Of a DNA stretch of 64,000 bases, positions 1-12,312 are shown in pieces. Origin of the DNA: Fremontodendron californicum (lineage: Eukaryota; Streptophyta; Magnoliopsida; Malvales; Malvaceae); NCBI GenBank assembly GCA_030761205.1, contig JAULJL010000035.1, positions 11,178,001 to 11,242,000 of the forward strand, in the 5' to 3' direction. Each line of letters starts with the position of its first letter. Positions within the stretch are counted from its first letter, which is position 1. Below the pieces are notes generated by a model. That model saw only the letters and a list, made by a program, of their open reading frames with translations, was not told where the DNA came from and ran no database searches. A program made the translations under genes and the position numbers.

Positions 1-180
1 CTCTTTCATCCTATTCCCTGTCTCCTTGCATTCTTTTAGGCCATCAAAAACTTCTAAGATCCACTGATCAAAAAAGCCCACAGCCTTCTTATTTATCTTC
101 AGCTCGTAGCATCTTGCCATCCATACTCCCCTAGTCCATTGACACATAAGCATAATATGTTCAATAGTTTCCACTTCTTA
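1..180 (-). pseudogene. LINE ORF2 C-terminal zf-RVT domain fragment
   Basis: The minus strand is open from about 178 to the window edge. It reads VETIEHIMLMCQWTRGVWMA followed by a basic stretch. The E-T-x-E-H-x-x-x-x-C-x-W-x-x-x-x-W pattern is that of the zinc-binding domain (zf-RVT) lying between reverse transcriptase and RNase H in plant LINEs. It follows directly on endonuclease sequence, so about a whole RT domain is deleted between the two. The reading is partial because the window cuts it. Confidence 0.7.
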
Positions 181-184
181 GTTT

Positions 185-561
185 TGCCTTATTTTGTAGT
201 CTCTCCCATATCAGTCTCCTATCCTTAAACAATGGAGCTCCATACACCCAAATTATTCCATATTGCATAGATGTCTTTAAGTAGGTTATCTTTGTGTCAA
301 TATAATTCTTGTGAGTCTTTACCTCACTAACACGCATCCCCTCCTTCCACCATAATGCCAGTCCCTACTAATCCCCTCAGGTTCCACATATATACCCTCC
401 ACAAACTTTAGTCTTTTCCTTACACTTTCCAATTTTTCATTACCATTTTTTGTCTCCATTAAGAACACCAAATCAGGATCAAAATTTTTCTTGCGCTCCT
501 TAAGAGGCTGAACTATTAAGGCTGATCCTATACCTTGACAGTTCCATGCTAGTACCATCAA
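185..561 (-). pseudogene. LINE ORF2 endonuclease N-terminus, frameshifted
   Basis: The minus-strand ORF at 561-319 begins MMVLAWNCQGIGSALIVQPL and contains DLVFLMETKN. These match the start of the plant LINE AP-endonuclease (WNCRG.. and PD.. FLMETK). After a frame change, the region 333-185 still reads THKNYIDTKI and IIWVYGAPLFKDRRLIWERL. That is the middle of the same endonuclease domain, with the typical W-R-x-TGxYG-x-P context. The catalytic histidine half is absent. The start Met at 561 is natural for ORF2. Confidence 0.8.
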
Positions 562-700
562 TGTTGCTAGATGGCTACTTCAAGCCAACCACCAACACCT
601 TTCAGTTTTCCCTCCATTTCTATCATTTTCTTTGTTTCCATCCAGCTCTCTTCCACAATCTTTATAAAGATTTCCACCAATTTCCTTTCCTCTTTATCCT

Positions 701-2330
701 CTACCCTTCTTCATTACCCCATCTACTTCTTGCTTTCAATGTCCTTTCTGTCTTATATTTCCTATCATTTCCTGTGTTCTTTCTAATATTAGTCATTGAC
801 TTCATGTTTTCAATCTTTTGATCACCTTCATCACTCTTATACTTTACAGCTCTACCACAGTTAAGTTTCCTCATCTGACATCTACTATCAAACTTAACAT
901 CATCCAGGTTTTCATTTTCTCCTCTCTTCAACTTTAGTTTCCTAAATATCATAGTCAAGCGTCTTTCATCATTCTCATCTATCACATTTTTCCTTTCATC
1001 ACTTTCCTCCTTCTCCCTTTCTTCTTCAGGTGGCAGTTCAACAATGTATGGACACTAAGGTTTATTTTGGTAAAGGTTTAGGTTGCTCTAAGGTATTTCA
1101 TTATGAGAAGGTGGTACAATTATTGTACTTTCAATCCCTTGTTGTTCACTAAGATTCTTCTTTTGCTGGAGGATGGTTTTTTTAATAATGGGATAAGTAT
1201 TAGGCTTAAAATAAAGTTTGGGTTCAGGCACAGGGATACAGTTAGGGAAGTTACCTACTAGTATTGTTTTGGTGAGTGTGTTACCATCCTCTTCACTGCT
1301 GTCCTCTGATGCAACAGAACTCCCCTTATTACCATGTCCTTCTTTCCCTCATTCTTCAACAGATATCCTCTCTCCTTGCCCAGCTTTTGTCGATGCGTCA
1401 CCCACTTCCCACCTGCTATACACACTTATCCCACTAATTTCGCACTTTCTTTCCAACTACTGTAATAGTCTTTCCCACCATTACCAGCAGACCTTACTCC
1501 TTCTTGATTCTTGCCACACACCACCCTTTCAACAAACTGCTCCTCTTCTACATCCCTTGAGCTCCTCCCGGAGCTCTCTACCTCTCCTAGGTCTTTGGAT
1601 GCACTTTCCCCAGATTTCCCAATTACATTGAATCCAACCCTCACATGTCCACCATACCTCTATTTTTCTGAATTCTACACTGGCATTACCGTGTTTTCAC
1701 ATTGTTTCTAACTATGGCCTAATCTTCCACATCCATAACAAAAGTCAAATAGCTTCTCATAACAAATCTCCACCCATACCCTTTCTTTTTCCTTTCTTGG
1801 TACCCAGAATCCATCTACAAATGGATTATTTACATCAATGTCCACCCTTATTCGTAAGAAGCTTCTACTAATTCCCCTTTTGAGATAGGGTCTTTAATCT
1901 TTATCACCTTCCCTATATTTTCCCTAATTATCTCTGTATTTCTCTTGGTAATCATTTCCAATGGTAGGTTGTGAATATGCAACTAGTAATACACCTCAGT
2001 GAACTCCACTTCATCTACTATGCAACCTCCCTTCTATCTTTTCATATTGAAGCAAAAACCCATGATTGACCAAGGCCCTTCTTCAATTGTTCTTTGCATT
2101 TGCTTTTCAGATACAAAGGAAATCACATACTTGTTCTTACCCACCCCTATAATGCATGAAGCTACTTTTTCTGGCTAGATTCAGCTCAAAATTGCCAAGA
2201 TGCCTCTTCGATTTAATACTCTATCAGCATGAATTAGCCCTATAATAGTAAATCTTGCCTGAGCCAAACTATTTTCATCTCCCTCGTCCAACTGGATTTC
2301 CAATTCCTCCATCCTCAATGCCTTTCCCAT
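701..2330 (-). pseudogene. LINE ORF1 (gag-like, DUF4283 / CCHC zinc knuckle), broken
   Basis: The minus-strand reading starts at the ATG at 2330 with MGKALRMEELEIQLDEGDEN, then SLAQARFTIIGLIHADRVLN. This is the DUF4283-type start of plant LINE ORF1. Around 1710-1860 it reads RIRVDIDVNNPFVDGFWVPR, then CYGCGRLGHS and a stop before KQCEN. That is a CCHC zinc knuckle (C-x2-C-x4-H-x4-C) spoiled by a nonsense codon. The C-terminal part (985-701) is rich in charged residues. Stops are scattered throughout. The protein would bind element RNA. Confidence 0.75.
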
Positions 2331-3552
2331 CAAGAATCACCAAAATTCATCCAAGAAAACACAATTTCCAAACAACTATTAAGCCAAAGCACAGTTATTA
2401 TGAGACAAAGATTGTTGGTTAATGGCAGAAGGACAACTCTTTTTAGTTAATAACAATGCAACCACAGAATTGAAGAAACTTAAACTAAATTCTAGATTTA
2501 TCTCAAACAAGCCTAGTTTCACTAAGAAGAACTCTAATAAAGAAAGTTAAAAGCTCTAAAGTTATGATCCAGCTCTATACAGACACAAAACAATCAAGAC
2601 ACGGAAGAAAGACTCGGACTATCCTATGTGACAAAAAAAAGAAAACCAATCAAAACAAGAATAATAGAGATTGGTAGGAAAAAACAAGAAAAAAAAGAAC
2701 ACAGTAGAAATACAAAAGAAAGAAAATTGAGAAAAGACTCAGAGGAAACTCAAAGAACTAAGGGAATTCTCATTATACAGAGACAAGCTAACTCTCATTT
2801 TAGAGAGAAAATTTACTTTATTGTAGTTTCGTAAGCTCGATTTTGGGAAGCTATCTCACATGATTAATAACAAAATATTATGTTGCGGCTTATAACTTAT
2901 AAGCAAAAGCATACTCTTTCTAAAAAAATCTTTTTTTTTTTCAAAAGATAAAACTGTGAAGATAGAAAGATAAATTTGTAAAGATAGGTCATCAGATTCA
3001 CAAACCACAAAATACCTTGTAACAAATGTAGTTCAACAATTTTTGCATTCAACAGGGTGATTTTCAATTTCATGTAAAATAAAAGGTGAAAAACAAGTGT
3101 TAAGGATAAGGTAAATGCCAGACTTGACCATGGACTAGGTTTGGCCAGATTCAGATCGAACCTAGGTAGGGTATTAAAGAGTTCTATGATTCCTCAAACT
3201 CGATTCAGCCTAAAATATGAGCAGAATTTTACGTTTAGGACTGACCTGGCTATAAAAGGCACTGCTCAAACCCCCACAGACCCGTCCAAATTTTACAAAG
3301 AAAGATCGATCCATAAAAAAGGATCGATCTCTCTTATAAAGGAACGATCCTTCTTAAAAAATGATTAATACCTTTTAAAAAGGATTGATCCCTCTAAAAA
3401 ATTTATATAACTAATAGTAAAATAGGTCGAGTCTATACAAGAAATGCTATGTTCAAGATCCTACCTGTTTTTAAAATGGGTAATTTTTTTTTTACTCAAA
3501 TCCATTTTTAGTGCCTAATATTTTTGTCCAAACGCTCTCAAATATCATACGG
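2331..3552. other. No gene seen; probable LINE leader plus AT-rich spacer
   Basis: The first few hundred bases next to the LINE ORF1 start may be its 5' leader. The rest is AT-rich with poly-A/T runs. At 3301-3410 the motif GATCGATC / GGATCGAT recurs with its complement at short intervals (a small palindromic cluster). I found no coding signal. Confidence 0.5.
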
Positions 3553-3555
3553 ACC

Positions 3556-4260
3556 CATTACAAACAAATTGCCATATAGTGACGGTCCAAAAAGCGTCAG
3601 TAAATCTTCAAAATCCGTCGCTAAAAGTCCTAAAATCCTATACCGACGGTCAAAATGACTATTCCGACAAAAAATTAAGCGACGGTAAAACCCTCGCCGG
3701 TATAGACCTATACCGACGGAAAAGGTGACCGTCGGAATAGGATATATAACCTATACCAACGGTTTTATGCGTCACTAATGTTACTACCGTCGGTATAGCC
3801 TATGTTGGGGTAGCCCCTTTTACACCTTACCTATACCGACGAATTTTGTATCTGTCGGTATAGATATCGCATCTATACCGACGGCTGTTGTAGCCGTAGG
3901 TATAGATACCGTATCTATACCGACGGATTCTGTAGCCGTAGGTATAGATATCGCATCTATACCGACGGCTTTTGTACCCGTCGGTATAGATATCGTATTT
4001 ATACCGACAAATTTTGTAGCCGTAGGTATAGATACCGTATCTATACCGACGAATTCTGTTTCCGTCGGTATAGATACCATTGATATACGTATACCGACGA
4101 TTTTTTTTTTTTTTGTGTCCGTCGGTATAGATTAAAATATAAAATATACAATTAACCTATAGCGACCGTTTGTCGTAAATTAACTGACGGTTTACTCCAT
4201 CAGTATACTATACATTTTTTGTTGTTATATGAACTGTCAGTATAGAGGTCAGTAAAAATA
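3556..4260. repeat. CACTA-1 left terminal and subterminal repeat array
   Basis: After the terminal inverted repeat come many copies of a ~40-bp unit. Each is built from CTATACCGACGG, a short AT-rich spacer and its inverse CCGTCGGTATAG, best ordered at 3825-4090. Such palindromic subterminal motifs are the binding sites of the second CACTA protein (TNPA in En/Spm). The same motif fills the other end, 11755-12309. The minus-strand ORF over 3820-4080 simply translates the repeat. Confidence 0.9.
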
Positions 4261-4599
4261 AATTTTTTTCATATTTTCAATTACTAATATTGATATATTT
4301 ATAATTTAATCCAAGATAAAAAATCCATTATAAGAAAGTACAAAAACCATTATAAGAAAGTACAAAATATTTCATAATATTAAAACTAAAATTACAAATA
4401 AATTGTCTTAATTATATAACTTTTACAAGCTAAATACAAGTCGCAAGCTAAAGTCATAATACAGTGAAATAAGCAATCCAAATCTCATGAATATTCCTAT
4501 CGAGCAACATCTGCATAAAATTGACAAATATTAACCAATGTGCAGCAATTAAGTAATGAAGTCAATATAGAAGAATAAAATAATAAGTAGTTTACCATC

Positions 4600-5804
4600 T
4601 TCATTTTCATTAACTTGATGACTAGAAGTTGAAGACCTTATTATTGGTGACAAATTTGGAGCACTACCAGCATCAGGTACCTAAAAAGTATATGTTCTGT
4701 CAATATATATTTATTGAATTAAGCTCAAAAGGTAAAAATATAATTAAATAAAAATAGTAAAAAGTTCTTCCTTTTCGATTATATCAATTCCAGACTTTGT
4801 CACCTTCTCAATGCAATCTCCCACCTCTCAATTGTGGTAACTGATATAAGTTATCTGTTTTTCCTTAATCCACTCTCAGCATGACTGCCTCATTCTATGT
4901 TGCAGATATGCAAATTAGTGAATGGTGGTGATGCAAGAGTGGTGCAAGTTGGTAGAAAATAAGGTTGGAGTTTTATCCCCATTTGTGACCAAGTAATGGA
5001 ATGGAGATCAAAGAGAACTTAATTAGTATTGTTTCCACAGGATCATGTAATGCTTTTTTTTTTTAATTGAAGAAAATAAATATTGCTACAGATTTGAGTA
5101 GCATAGAATCTGGAAAACAATAAACCATGTGAAGCAACAAATGTTTTGTTCTCATATAAGTGTGCTTAAGACTTCTTGGATGTGTATTTAATATTCTTGA
5201 AGGATGAATGGCAGACGATTTCAGGAAACAGGGTTAGAGGAAGACACTTTTTCATGATCACCTATTGTATTTACCTGTTGATCTAAGAAATCTTCCTCAA
5301 AGCACTTGTTGGCAATATAGTTACTATAGTTCAATCGAAATTTGAACACATTTCTGCAATATTTGTATCTTATAAGAAGGATATTGTGCACATACATACA
5401 TATACTTCTAGACAAAGTCATTGAACCTAAAATTGAAAGTTCTGTATGTAGTTAAGGTTTTATCAAAGTAACAGTTTAGTTGTAGTTAAATATTTGCTGC
5501 AACTAAGTTAGAAGTGAAGAATATGCTTAACATTGCAGTTGAATAAGCTAGTTTCATATATTTTCAAGGACCAAGGCAGTGATCAATAGCATAGATTGTG
5601 CTTTCAAGCCGAATAAGGAAAGGTTTGCTGATTAGGGGTAGAAGAAGAAGTTGGTGGCATTGATTGTTGTGGAGGCTCTTGCAAAGGCTGATGTTGTGGA
5701 GGCTCGGATGTTGCTGGCATTGATTGTTGTTCAGATTGCCTTTGCAATTGAGAGTTAGAGCTTCGATCTGCCCTAATGATATTCAATCGTCTACGCTTTG
5801 CCAT
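4600..5804 (-). CDS. Putative second CACTA gene (TNPA-like), incomplete model
   Basis: A minus-strand exon starts at the ATG at 5804, reads MAKRRRLNIIRADRSS and then a Gln/Pro/Ser-rich tail, and stays open to 5604. Further downstream a likely exon at 4678-4612 has a TTTTTAG acceptor and a GTAAAC donor and reads VPDAGSAPNLSPIIRSSTSS. Between them, around 4960-4770, fragments such as IEKVTKSGIDIIEKEE and MRQSC can be read. The position downstream of the transposase and the basic start fit the second gene of En/Spm-like elements (TNPA / Transposase_24 type). I cannot join the exons into one frame, so the gene could be decayed. Confidence 0.4.
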
Positions 5805-6120
5805 CTCAAGTAACTGGAACAGAACCGAAAAACAACAGCTGAAAAAAGCTTTCTTGGCATCAGATCTACATTTACCACTTAGTCTATTTTGAGTTTCAAC
5901 AGATAATACAATAGTAGACACTCAATAACAGAGAATAGAAGCTAAGTAAGAATGCAATAACATTAGGCACTCAATAACATTAAGTGAAATCCAAGCCAAG
6001 CTAAGCAAGAATGCAATATGTTCATCTATGGCAAATGGAAAAGGAAAGAACAAGAAAATACAAAGTCACAATGTTTATAATCCAAATCCATTACATATAA
6101 TTAAACTATTTTCTATAAAA

Positions 6121-9100
6121 TTAAAAAATGTCCTCCCCATTATGTTCATCTATGGGATCTTCTTCTACATGCTCATTCTCCATCTCTGGTGTGACGTCCA
6201 CTCCTTCATCATCAGCTTCATTTCTAACCCAATTTGAAGCACTACGCGTATCATCAAATTCATCATCATGCATTTCTCCATTCCCTTGCTCTCTATCGAA
6301 GGATAATAGATCACCCATATCAAATACATCCCTAAGTTTTGCATGCTTTACAAGAACCCAACCTTGATAACCTTCACCATTAACATAGTATACTTTCTTA
6401 GCTTGTGATGCCAAAATAAAAGGATCATGAACCAAATTAGTTCCACTGTGGGCTAGATGTGAAAAATTCACAAGTGTGAAACCAAACTTATCTTTCTTGC
6501 AACCTCTATTGATATCAATCCAATCACATTTAAATAACACAATCTTAAATCTACCAGAATAATTCAACTGAATGATGTCTGTTAAAGCCCCGTAATAATT
6601 AACTTCTCCTGCAATAGGTTGTGCATCTCTTGCACTTGCATAACTCTCTATTTTGGTTGTTACAACGACTCCACTATTTTGAGTTTTCAAGCATCTCTCA
6701 CTTGCTTTGGTATGGAATCTAAAACCATTAACAATATAACCAGTGTATCTCCTAGCCGTATCTGTTGGACCACGAGCAAGCCATCGAAGTTGATCTGTGA
6801 TGTCTGCATTTCCTTGTTGATCCAAATATGCAACCTAGGTAATTGCAGACGTAATTAAAATACTTATCTAACTACACGAAACTGAAAATGCGTGGTCCAA
6901 ACATGATGCAAAACTTACATGATCACGAAACCAATCATGAAAAGTTTCACTTTGTAACTTTTGTATCTCATATGGCAAAAGACAAGGGGAGCGGTTACGC
7001 CTTTTGATAAGTTGCTCGTGTTTCCTATAAGCAAAAAGTTTTATAAAACCTTAAAATATTAGACAAAAGAAAGTTATGAGGTAATATAGAAAAGCACAAA
7101 GATATGTGTGTTCTTACTTTAAAAATGGAGCAACTACATCACTATTAAATAGCACATAGCGATGTGCTTGCACCCATGTTTGCCTATCAAGAACAACGCG
7201 AGAGACCCTTTTACGCTTATTAACATTAAATCTTTTATGTTTTTTCCTTCCCAAAGGTCTTCCTATAGTAGAAAGAATAGATACTTCTTCTTCATCAAAA
7301 GGATTCTTTTCTTCTTCATTTCGAATGGGTCGATTAAAAGCAGTCTCAATACCCACAAAGTATCTTGAACAAAAAGTTAAGCATTCATTTGCTATGTATC
7401 CTTCCGCAATTGAACCCTCCGGATAAGCTCTATTGCGCACAAAATTCTTAAGCCGAAGAAGAAACCTATTTAAAGAATAGAGATCATTAGCAAAATCAAT
7501 TTAAAATTTAGGTGGAAACAATAGTCACTATATGGTAACACTTGACCATATACCTCTCAATGGGATACATCCACCGATATATGACTGGACCGGCAATTTT
7601 TGCTTCATTTGCCAAATGGATAACTAAATGCACCATCACTGTGAAAAAAGATGGAGGAAAAATCTTCTCCATTTCACATAGAATTAATGCAGCCCGAGAC
7701 TCAAGTAATTGAAGCTCACGCTCTTCAAGAACTTTAGAACAAAGGTCTTTAAACCAATTGCACAAGTCTATTAGAACCGAGCTTACCTTATCAGGTAAAG
7801 AAACTCGTATTGCTATAGGAAGAAATTCTTGCATTAAGAGATGGCAATCATAACTTTTGAGACCTGTAAGCCTCCGTTGTTTAAGTTGCACACAACGTGA
7901 GACATTGGAAGAGTATTCATCCGGAGTTCTCATTTCCTTGAGAATTTTCAAAAAGACATTTTTTTCATTCAAGCTCATTTGATAAGAAGCTTGAGGCAAG
8001 TATTGGGTGTTAGTCCCAGGACGAGTCCTTGGATGAAGAACGCTCCTTAAACACAGTTCTACAAGGTCAAGTCGTGCTTTATAGTTATCCTTTGACTTCC
8101 CCTCTTGTCCAAGCAATGTGCCAAGAATGTTATCACAAACATTCTTCTCTATATGCATGACATCGAGATTGTGACGCAATAAAAGATGTTCCCAGTAAGG
8201 TAATGTGAAGAAAATGCTCTTTTTCTTCCAAGGTCCATTTTCATTACCACTCCAGTTCTCCAATTGTCTCAAGACAACACTACCGGAAGGTGGTGAAGGA
8301 GCACTTCTAAATTCTCGACTCCCATCAAAAGATTGTTTATCATTTCGGAACTTATGATCAGCTTCTAACCACCTACGATGACACATATAACAATACTTTC
8401 TACCATGCCGTAACCACTTGGATTCAGTATCGTATCCACAACAAGGACATGCGTATTCCCCCCTTGTACTCCATCCAGACAAATTGGCATATGCAGGAAA
8501 GTCATTAATGGTCCAAAGTAATGCTGCACGTAGTCCGAAGTTTTCATTTTTGGAAGCATCAAAAGTGTCAACACCAATTTCCCAAAGTTCTTTCAATTCT
8601 TCTATCAAAGGCTGAAGGTATACATCTAGATTGTTTCCAGGACCTTTTGGACCAGGAATGAGTAGGGAAAGCATAAAGTTTGATTGTTTCATGCACATCC
8701 ATAAGGGAAAATTATAAGGTATCAAGATAACAGGCCAAGTGCTATGAATCACACTCATTGTTTTGAAAGGGTTAAAGCCATCAGAAGCTAATCCTAAGCG
8801 AACGTTGCGAGGGTCAAATGAAAATTGAGGATATCGAGAGTCTAATTCTTTCCAAGCAGGAGAATCTGCCGGATGTCTTAGACGTCCATCCTTAGTTTGC
8901 TCATGCTCATGCCAAGTCATTAAAGGAGCAGTTTTTGAAGACATGAATAACCTTTGTAGTCTTGGAATTAGAGGAAACCAACGCAAAATCTTTGCAGCTT
9001 TCTTCTTTTTTACAAAAGTATCTTCAATATCACTTTCTACATCACTCACGCTCTCTTTCCACCTAGAAGCACCATATTTACAGCAAATTTCTTCATTTGC

Positions 9101-9793
9101 CTTATCCTTCCAAAACAACATGCAATCATTGGGACAAGCATGAATTTTTTCATATCCCAAACTTAAGGAAGAAATCATCTTTTTCAATTCTTTATAAGAC
9201 CCTGGCAATGTATTACCTTCTGGTAGAGCAAGTTTCAAAACCTCCAATAATGTATTGAAAGATTTGTTAGACCATCCATTAAAACACTTAATGTGGAACA
9301 AATAGACTACAAAAGAGAACTTTGTGAAGTTTTTGCAATTTGGATATAGTTTCTCCTCTGCACCTTTAAGTAAATCATAGAAGTTGTCACTATTAATTCT
9401 TCGACCATGATGTTGGTCTCCATAAGCATCTCCCGATTCTATGCTACCTACATCAATATTCCTACCTCTTTCGGCCATAATATCATGCAATATGTCATTC
9501 ACATCATGACCTAACTCTTTATCTTCCTCATTAGTTCTAATAGTAGAAGAGCTAGCATCCAAGACCTCCCCATGAAAAATCCATCGAACATATCCTTTCA
9601 GAAAACCTTTACATATAATGTGATCAAATGCCTCTACCCTAGATACCCTATATGTGTTGACACATTTAACACAAGGACACCAAATTTTTCCATTTTCAGA
9701 TGATCTTGCAAAGGCAAATTCTAAGAAATTGATGACCCCGTTAATGTATTCTTCACTTGCTCTGGACGTAAGATTTATCCACCTCTTATCCAT
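6121..9793 (-). CDS. CACTA transposase TNPD / TNP2-like, four exons, apparently intact
   Basis: I model exons 9793-7554, 7465-7118, 7024-6919 and 6834-6121, all with GT..AG borders. Together they total 3,408 nt, an unbroken 1,135 codons plus stop. The start MDKRWINLTSRASEEYINGV is the Transposase-associated domain (PF13963), with W-C-P-C-x2-C. The TNP2 core (Transposase_21) has GLASDGFNPF near residue 335, WTINDFPAYANLSGW near 430, YACPCCG near 450 and HNLDVMHIEKNVCDN near 545. The Asp, Asp and Glu of these blocks are candidate DDE residues. DUF4218 (MYPIER, then across the splice FLLRLKNFVRNRAYPEGSIA) and DUF4216 (YFGCYN-side block, residues ~900-1060) follow. The enzyme cuts and rejoins the element ends in the nucleus. 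An upstream in-frame Met at 9850 exists, but MDKRW is the family start. Confidence 0.9.
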
Positions 9794-11750
9794 GGAATGT
9801 GAAATGATTAAAACTGTAATATACAGACATTTAGTTATCTCACATTCCAACTAGATATATTGCACAAACATGAAACCTATTGCTATGAATAATCCTACGC
9901 AATCATATAAAAGACAAACATTTTATACAAAGTAAAAAGAGGGAAGGCACGTTTGGTTAATATGCAAACAGTTGTTTGTTTACATTTCATATTTGGCAAA
10001 GAGAGCTTTTTAGCTGTGCTCTCAAGGTTTTTCATTAAGTGCATGGTGAGGTTGGAATATATTACTGTGTAGCAATCAATCATAGAAGCTAAAACTACTA
10101 CTGAAATCAAGACATGTCTGGAATCATACTACCAAGTATCTGAGCAGTAAGTGCAAACTATGTGAAACTGATGGTACGTAACTTTTTAGTTTTATCACAA
10201 GCTAGTGCTACCTAACATTATCTATAACTATAAGGCTTGTATTTCGAAAATTGAAATTTATAATCCCATTTTAGCAGTAGATGTAACTGACTTCAAGCAT
10301 TTGAGTGTTTAATTAAGAGGAAAAGAGAGGGGGGGATATTGATATCTAAAGCATCATTTCCAACCAATTTTAACAATTTTGAGATGAATGAAAACGAAAG
10401 GAGGAAGAAATAACTTTTTCCTCAATAAAATTATTAACAGTATTATCATCACATCTGGAACATTTGAAAACAGTTAGATCTTTGGTCTCTAATCTTCAGT
10501 TTTCTCAATAGTAAAGTCTTTGGCATTTTGTTTTTTGCAAAAAATATCTTAGCATTGATATAAATATTGCATCAAATTCTTGCTTGATATATAATTATAT
10601 ACTGTATCTGTCATGACAAAAAGGGATGGTAGGTAATGATCCTGTTACCTAAAGATCAACAGGTTTCTAAGATAAAAGCTAGAAAATATTTAATGTTTCT
10701 TAATGTTTAATCATTTCTTCGTAATAGAAATAAATCATAGGACATAGATGGCAAGATTACATAACAAGAATCAAAGCTAGAATTAGATTACATATCCTCG
10801 AAGACTCTGTTATGTCCTTCACCTAACTAATTTGTTTCTCTCTTCAATTGTGAACAACTAAATATATTCATTTGACACTTCCAGCACGTTTAAAAAAGAA
10901 ACAGGAAAACAAAAATAGACTTCGAAGTAATTAAGGTCATCCTAGATTAAGAAAGAGACAAAGCACTAGACAAAAAAAAAATGTTGAAAGCAGAAGACAC
11001 ACAAACAATAAGCTAAGAAGAATTAGATGCTAAGAAGAAATTAATTAAGTATCAGAAGACGCACAAACAATAATCTGACCAGAGAAGTAGAAGAAGACGC
11101 ACAAAAAAAAAAAAAAAAATACATGTTGAAAGCAGAAGACGCACAAACAAAAATACGACAAAGTACATTGACTGAATCAGGTCAGATTCAACAATTCAGA
11201 AACCACTTAGAATAAATCATATACTGCCATGCCATCAGTTAAAGAACAAAATGCTAAGAGGAATTACATGTTGCTTCTCTAATCAGAGGAATTATAATAA
11301 ATTTTAGCAAACTACTACCAGTAACCATTACTAGACAGTACAATACAGATAATCAGAGGAATCACAGTTAATCATTTGGTTCATTAGAAAATAAAAATAC
11401 CTTGCTGAAAAAACGACGGTGAGGATCGACTAGGGATTTGCTGAAGAAACCTGAGAGAGAAAGAGGAAAAAATTAGGGATTTGAATCTTCAAAAACTGAT
11501 TGACTTTGGAGAGAGCTGAAAAATCGACTGAGTTTGAATTTAAAGAAGACAAAGCGCAAACCTGATTAACTTTGGAGAGAAAAAGAGAAGAAAGCGACGG
11601 TAGAGTGGGAGAGAAATGAAAGAGAGAAATCGTGAAAGAGAGTGAGAGAGCAGATGACTGGATTTTTTTATTTTTTTTTTTAAAATTTGGGCTAAAAGTG
11701 CCCTTAAAAGTTGGGCCATCAATGGCAATTTATTTGGGTCAGAAAAAATG
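9794..11750. other. CACTA-1 leader / 5' untranslated region
   Basis: No coding signal is seen between the transposase start and the right subterminal array. The stretch holds short repeats of AGAAGACGCACAAACAA (around 10995-11150) and a purine-rich block at 11440-11660, which on the minus strand is a CT-rich leader. A promoter near the right end is expected for CACTA transposase transcripts but was not pinned down. Confidence 0.6.
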
Positions 11751-12312
11751 GTTAATATGCAACGGTTTTTCATTAACCGTCAGTATAGATATATCTATAG
11801 CAACGGAGATTTTGTGCGTCGGTATATGGTCCGTATATTCTGACGGTGACAAAAATCCGTCGGAATAGACACTTTTTACCTACGGAACGGACCGTCGGTA
11901 TATATGAGTGTCAGTATAAACCCTAAATTTGCTTGTGGTGTATATACCAACGGTTTTCTACTGACCGTCGGTATAGGTATACCTATAGCAACGGATAATT
12001 TGGGCGTCGGTATATGTTATGTATATTCTGACGGTTAAAAGAATCCGTCGGAATAGAAACTTTTTACCTACGGATCGCGACCGTCGGTATAGATGAGTGT
12101 CAGTATTTTACCATTGTTTGTAGTATATACCAACAGTTTTTCATTGACCGTCGGTATAGGTATACCTATAGCAACGGACTAGTGGGGCGTCGGTATATGT
12201 TATGTATATTCTGACGGTTAAAAAAATCCGTCGGAATAGATACTTTTTACTGACGGATTTCGATCGTCGGTATAGATAACCGTCAGTATATGGCAATTTG
12301 TTTGTAGTGACC

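Larger units (their letters stand above)
1..2330 (-). mobile_element. LINE (non-LTR retrotransposon) fragment, internally deleted
   Basis: Read on the minus strand, this is the 5' part of a plant L1-type LINE. In order come an ORF1 with a DUF4283-like start and a CCHC zinc knuckle, a spacer rich in charged residues, the start of the AP-endonuclease domain, and then abruptly the zinc-binding domain that normally follows reverse transcriptase. The reverse transcriptase itself is missing. Several stops and frameshifts make the copy inactive. The element continues past the left edge of the window. Its 5' end and target duplication were not found. Confidence 0.85.
3553..12312 (-). mobile_element. 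Complete CACTA (CMC/EnSpm) transposon, CACTA-1, with 3-bp TSD
   Basis: The element proper is 3556-12309 (8,754 bp). The left end reads CATTACAAACAAATTGCCAT and the right end, reverse complemented, reads CACTACAAACAAATTGCCAT. The two 30-bp ends differ at two positions, one of which spoils the left CACTA. The 3-bp direct repeat ACC flanks both ends (3553-3555 and 12310-12312), the target-site size of CACTA elements. Arrays of a TATACCGACGG / CCGTCGGTATA motif fill both subterminal regions. Inside, on the minus strand, lie a TNP2-like transposase gene and a smaller second gene. The transposase gene is open throughout, so the element may be autonomous or recently so. Confidence 0.95.

Noticed and set aside
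546..1711. Plus-strand ORFs of 66-137 codons rich in Phe, Leu, Ser and Pro
   Set aside because: Antisense of the LINE ORF1 and ORF2 sequence. Composition mirrors the coding strand.
3820..4080. 86-codon minus-strand ORF with VSIPT.T.VGID repeats
   Set aside because: It only translates the CACTA-1 subterminal repeat.
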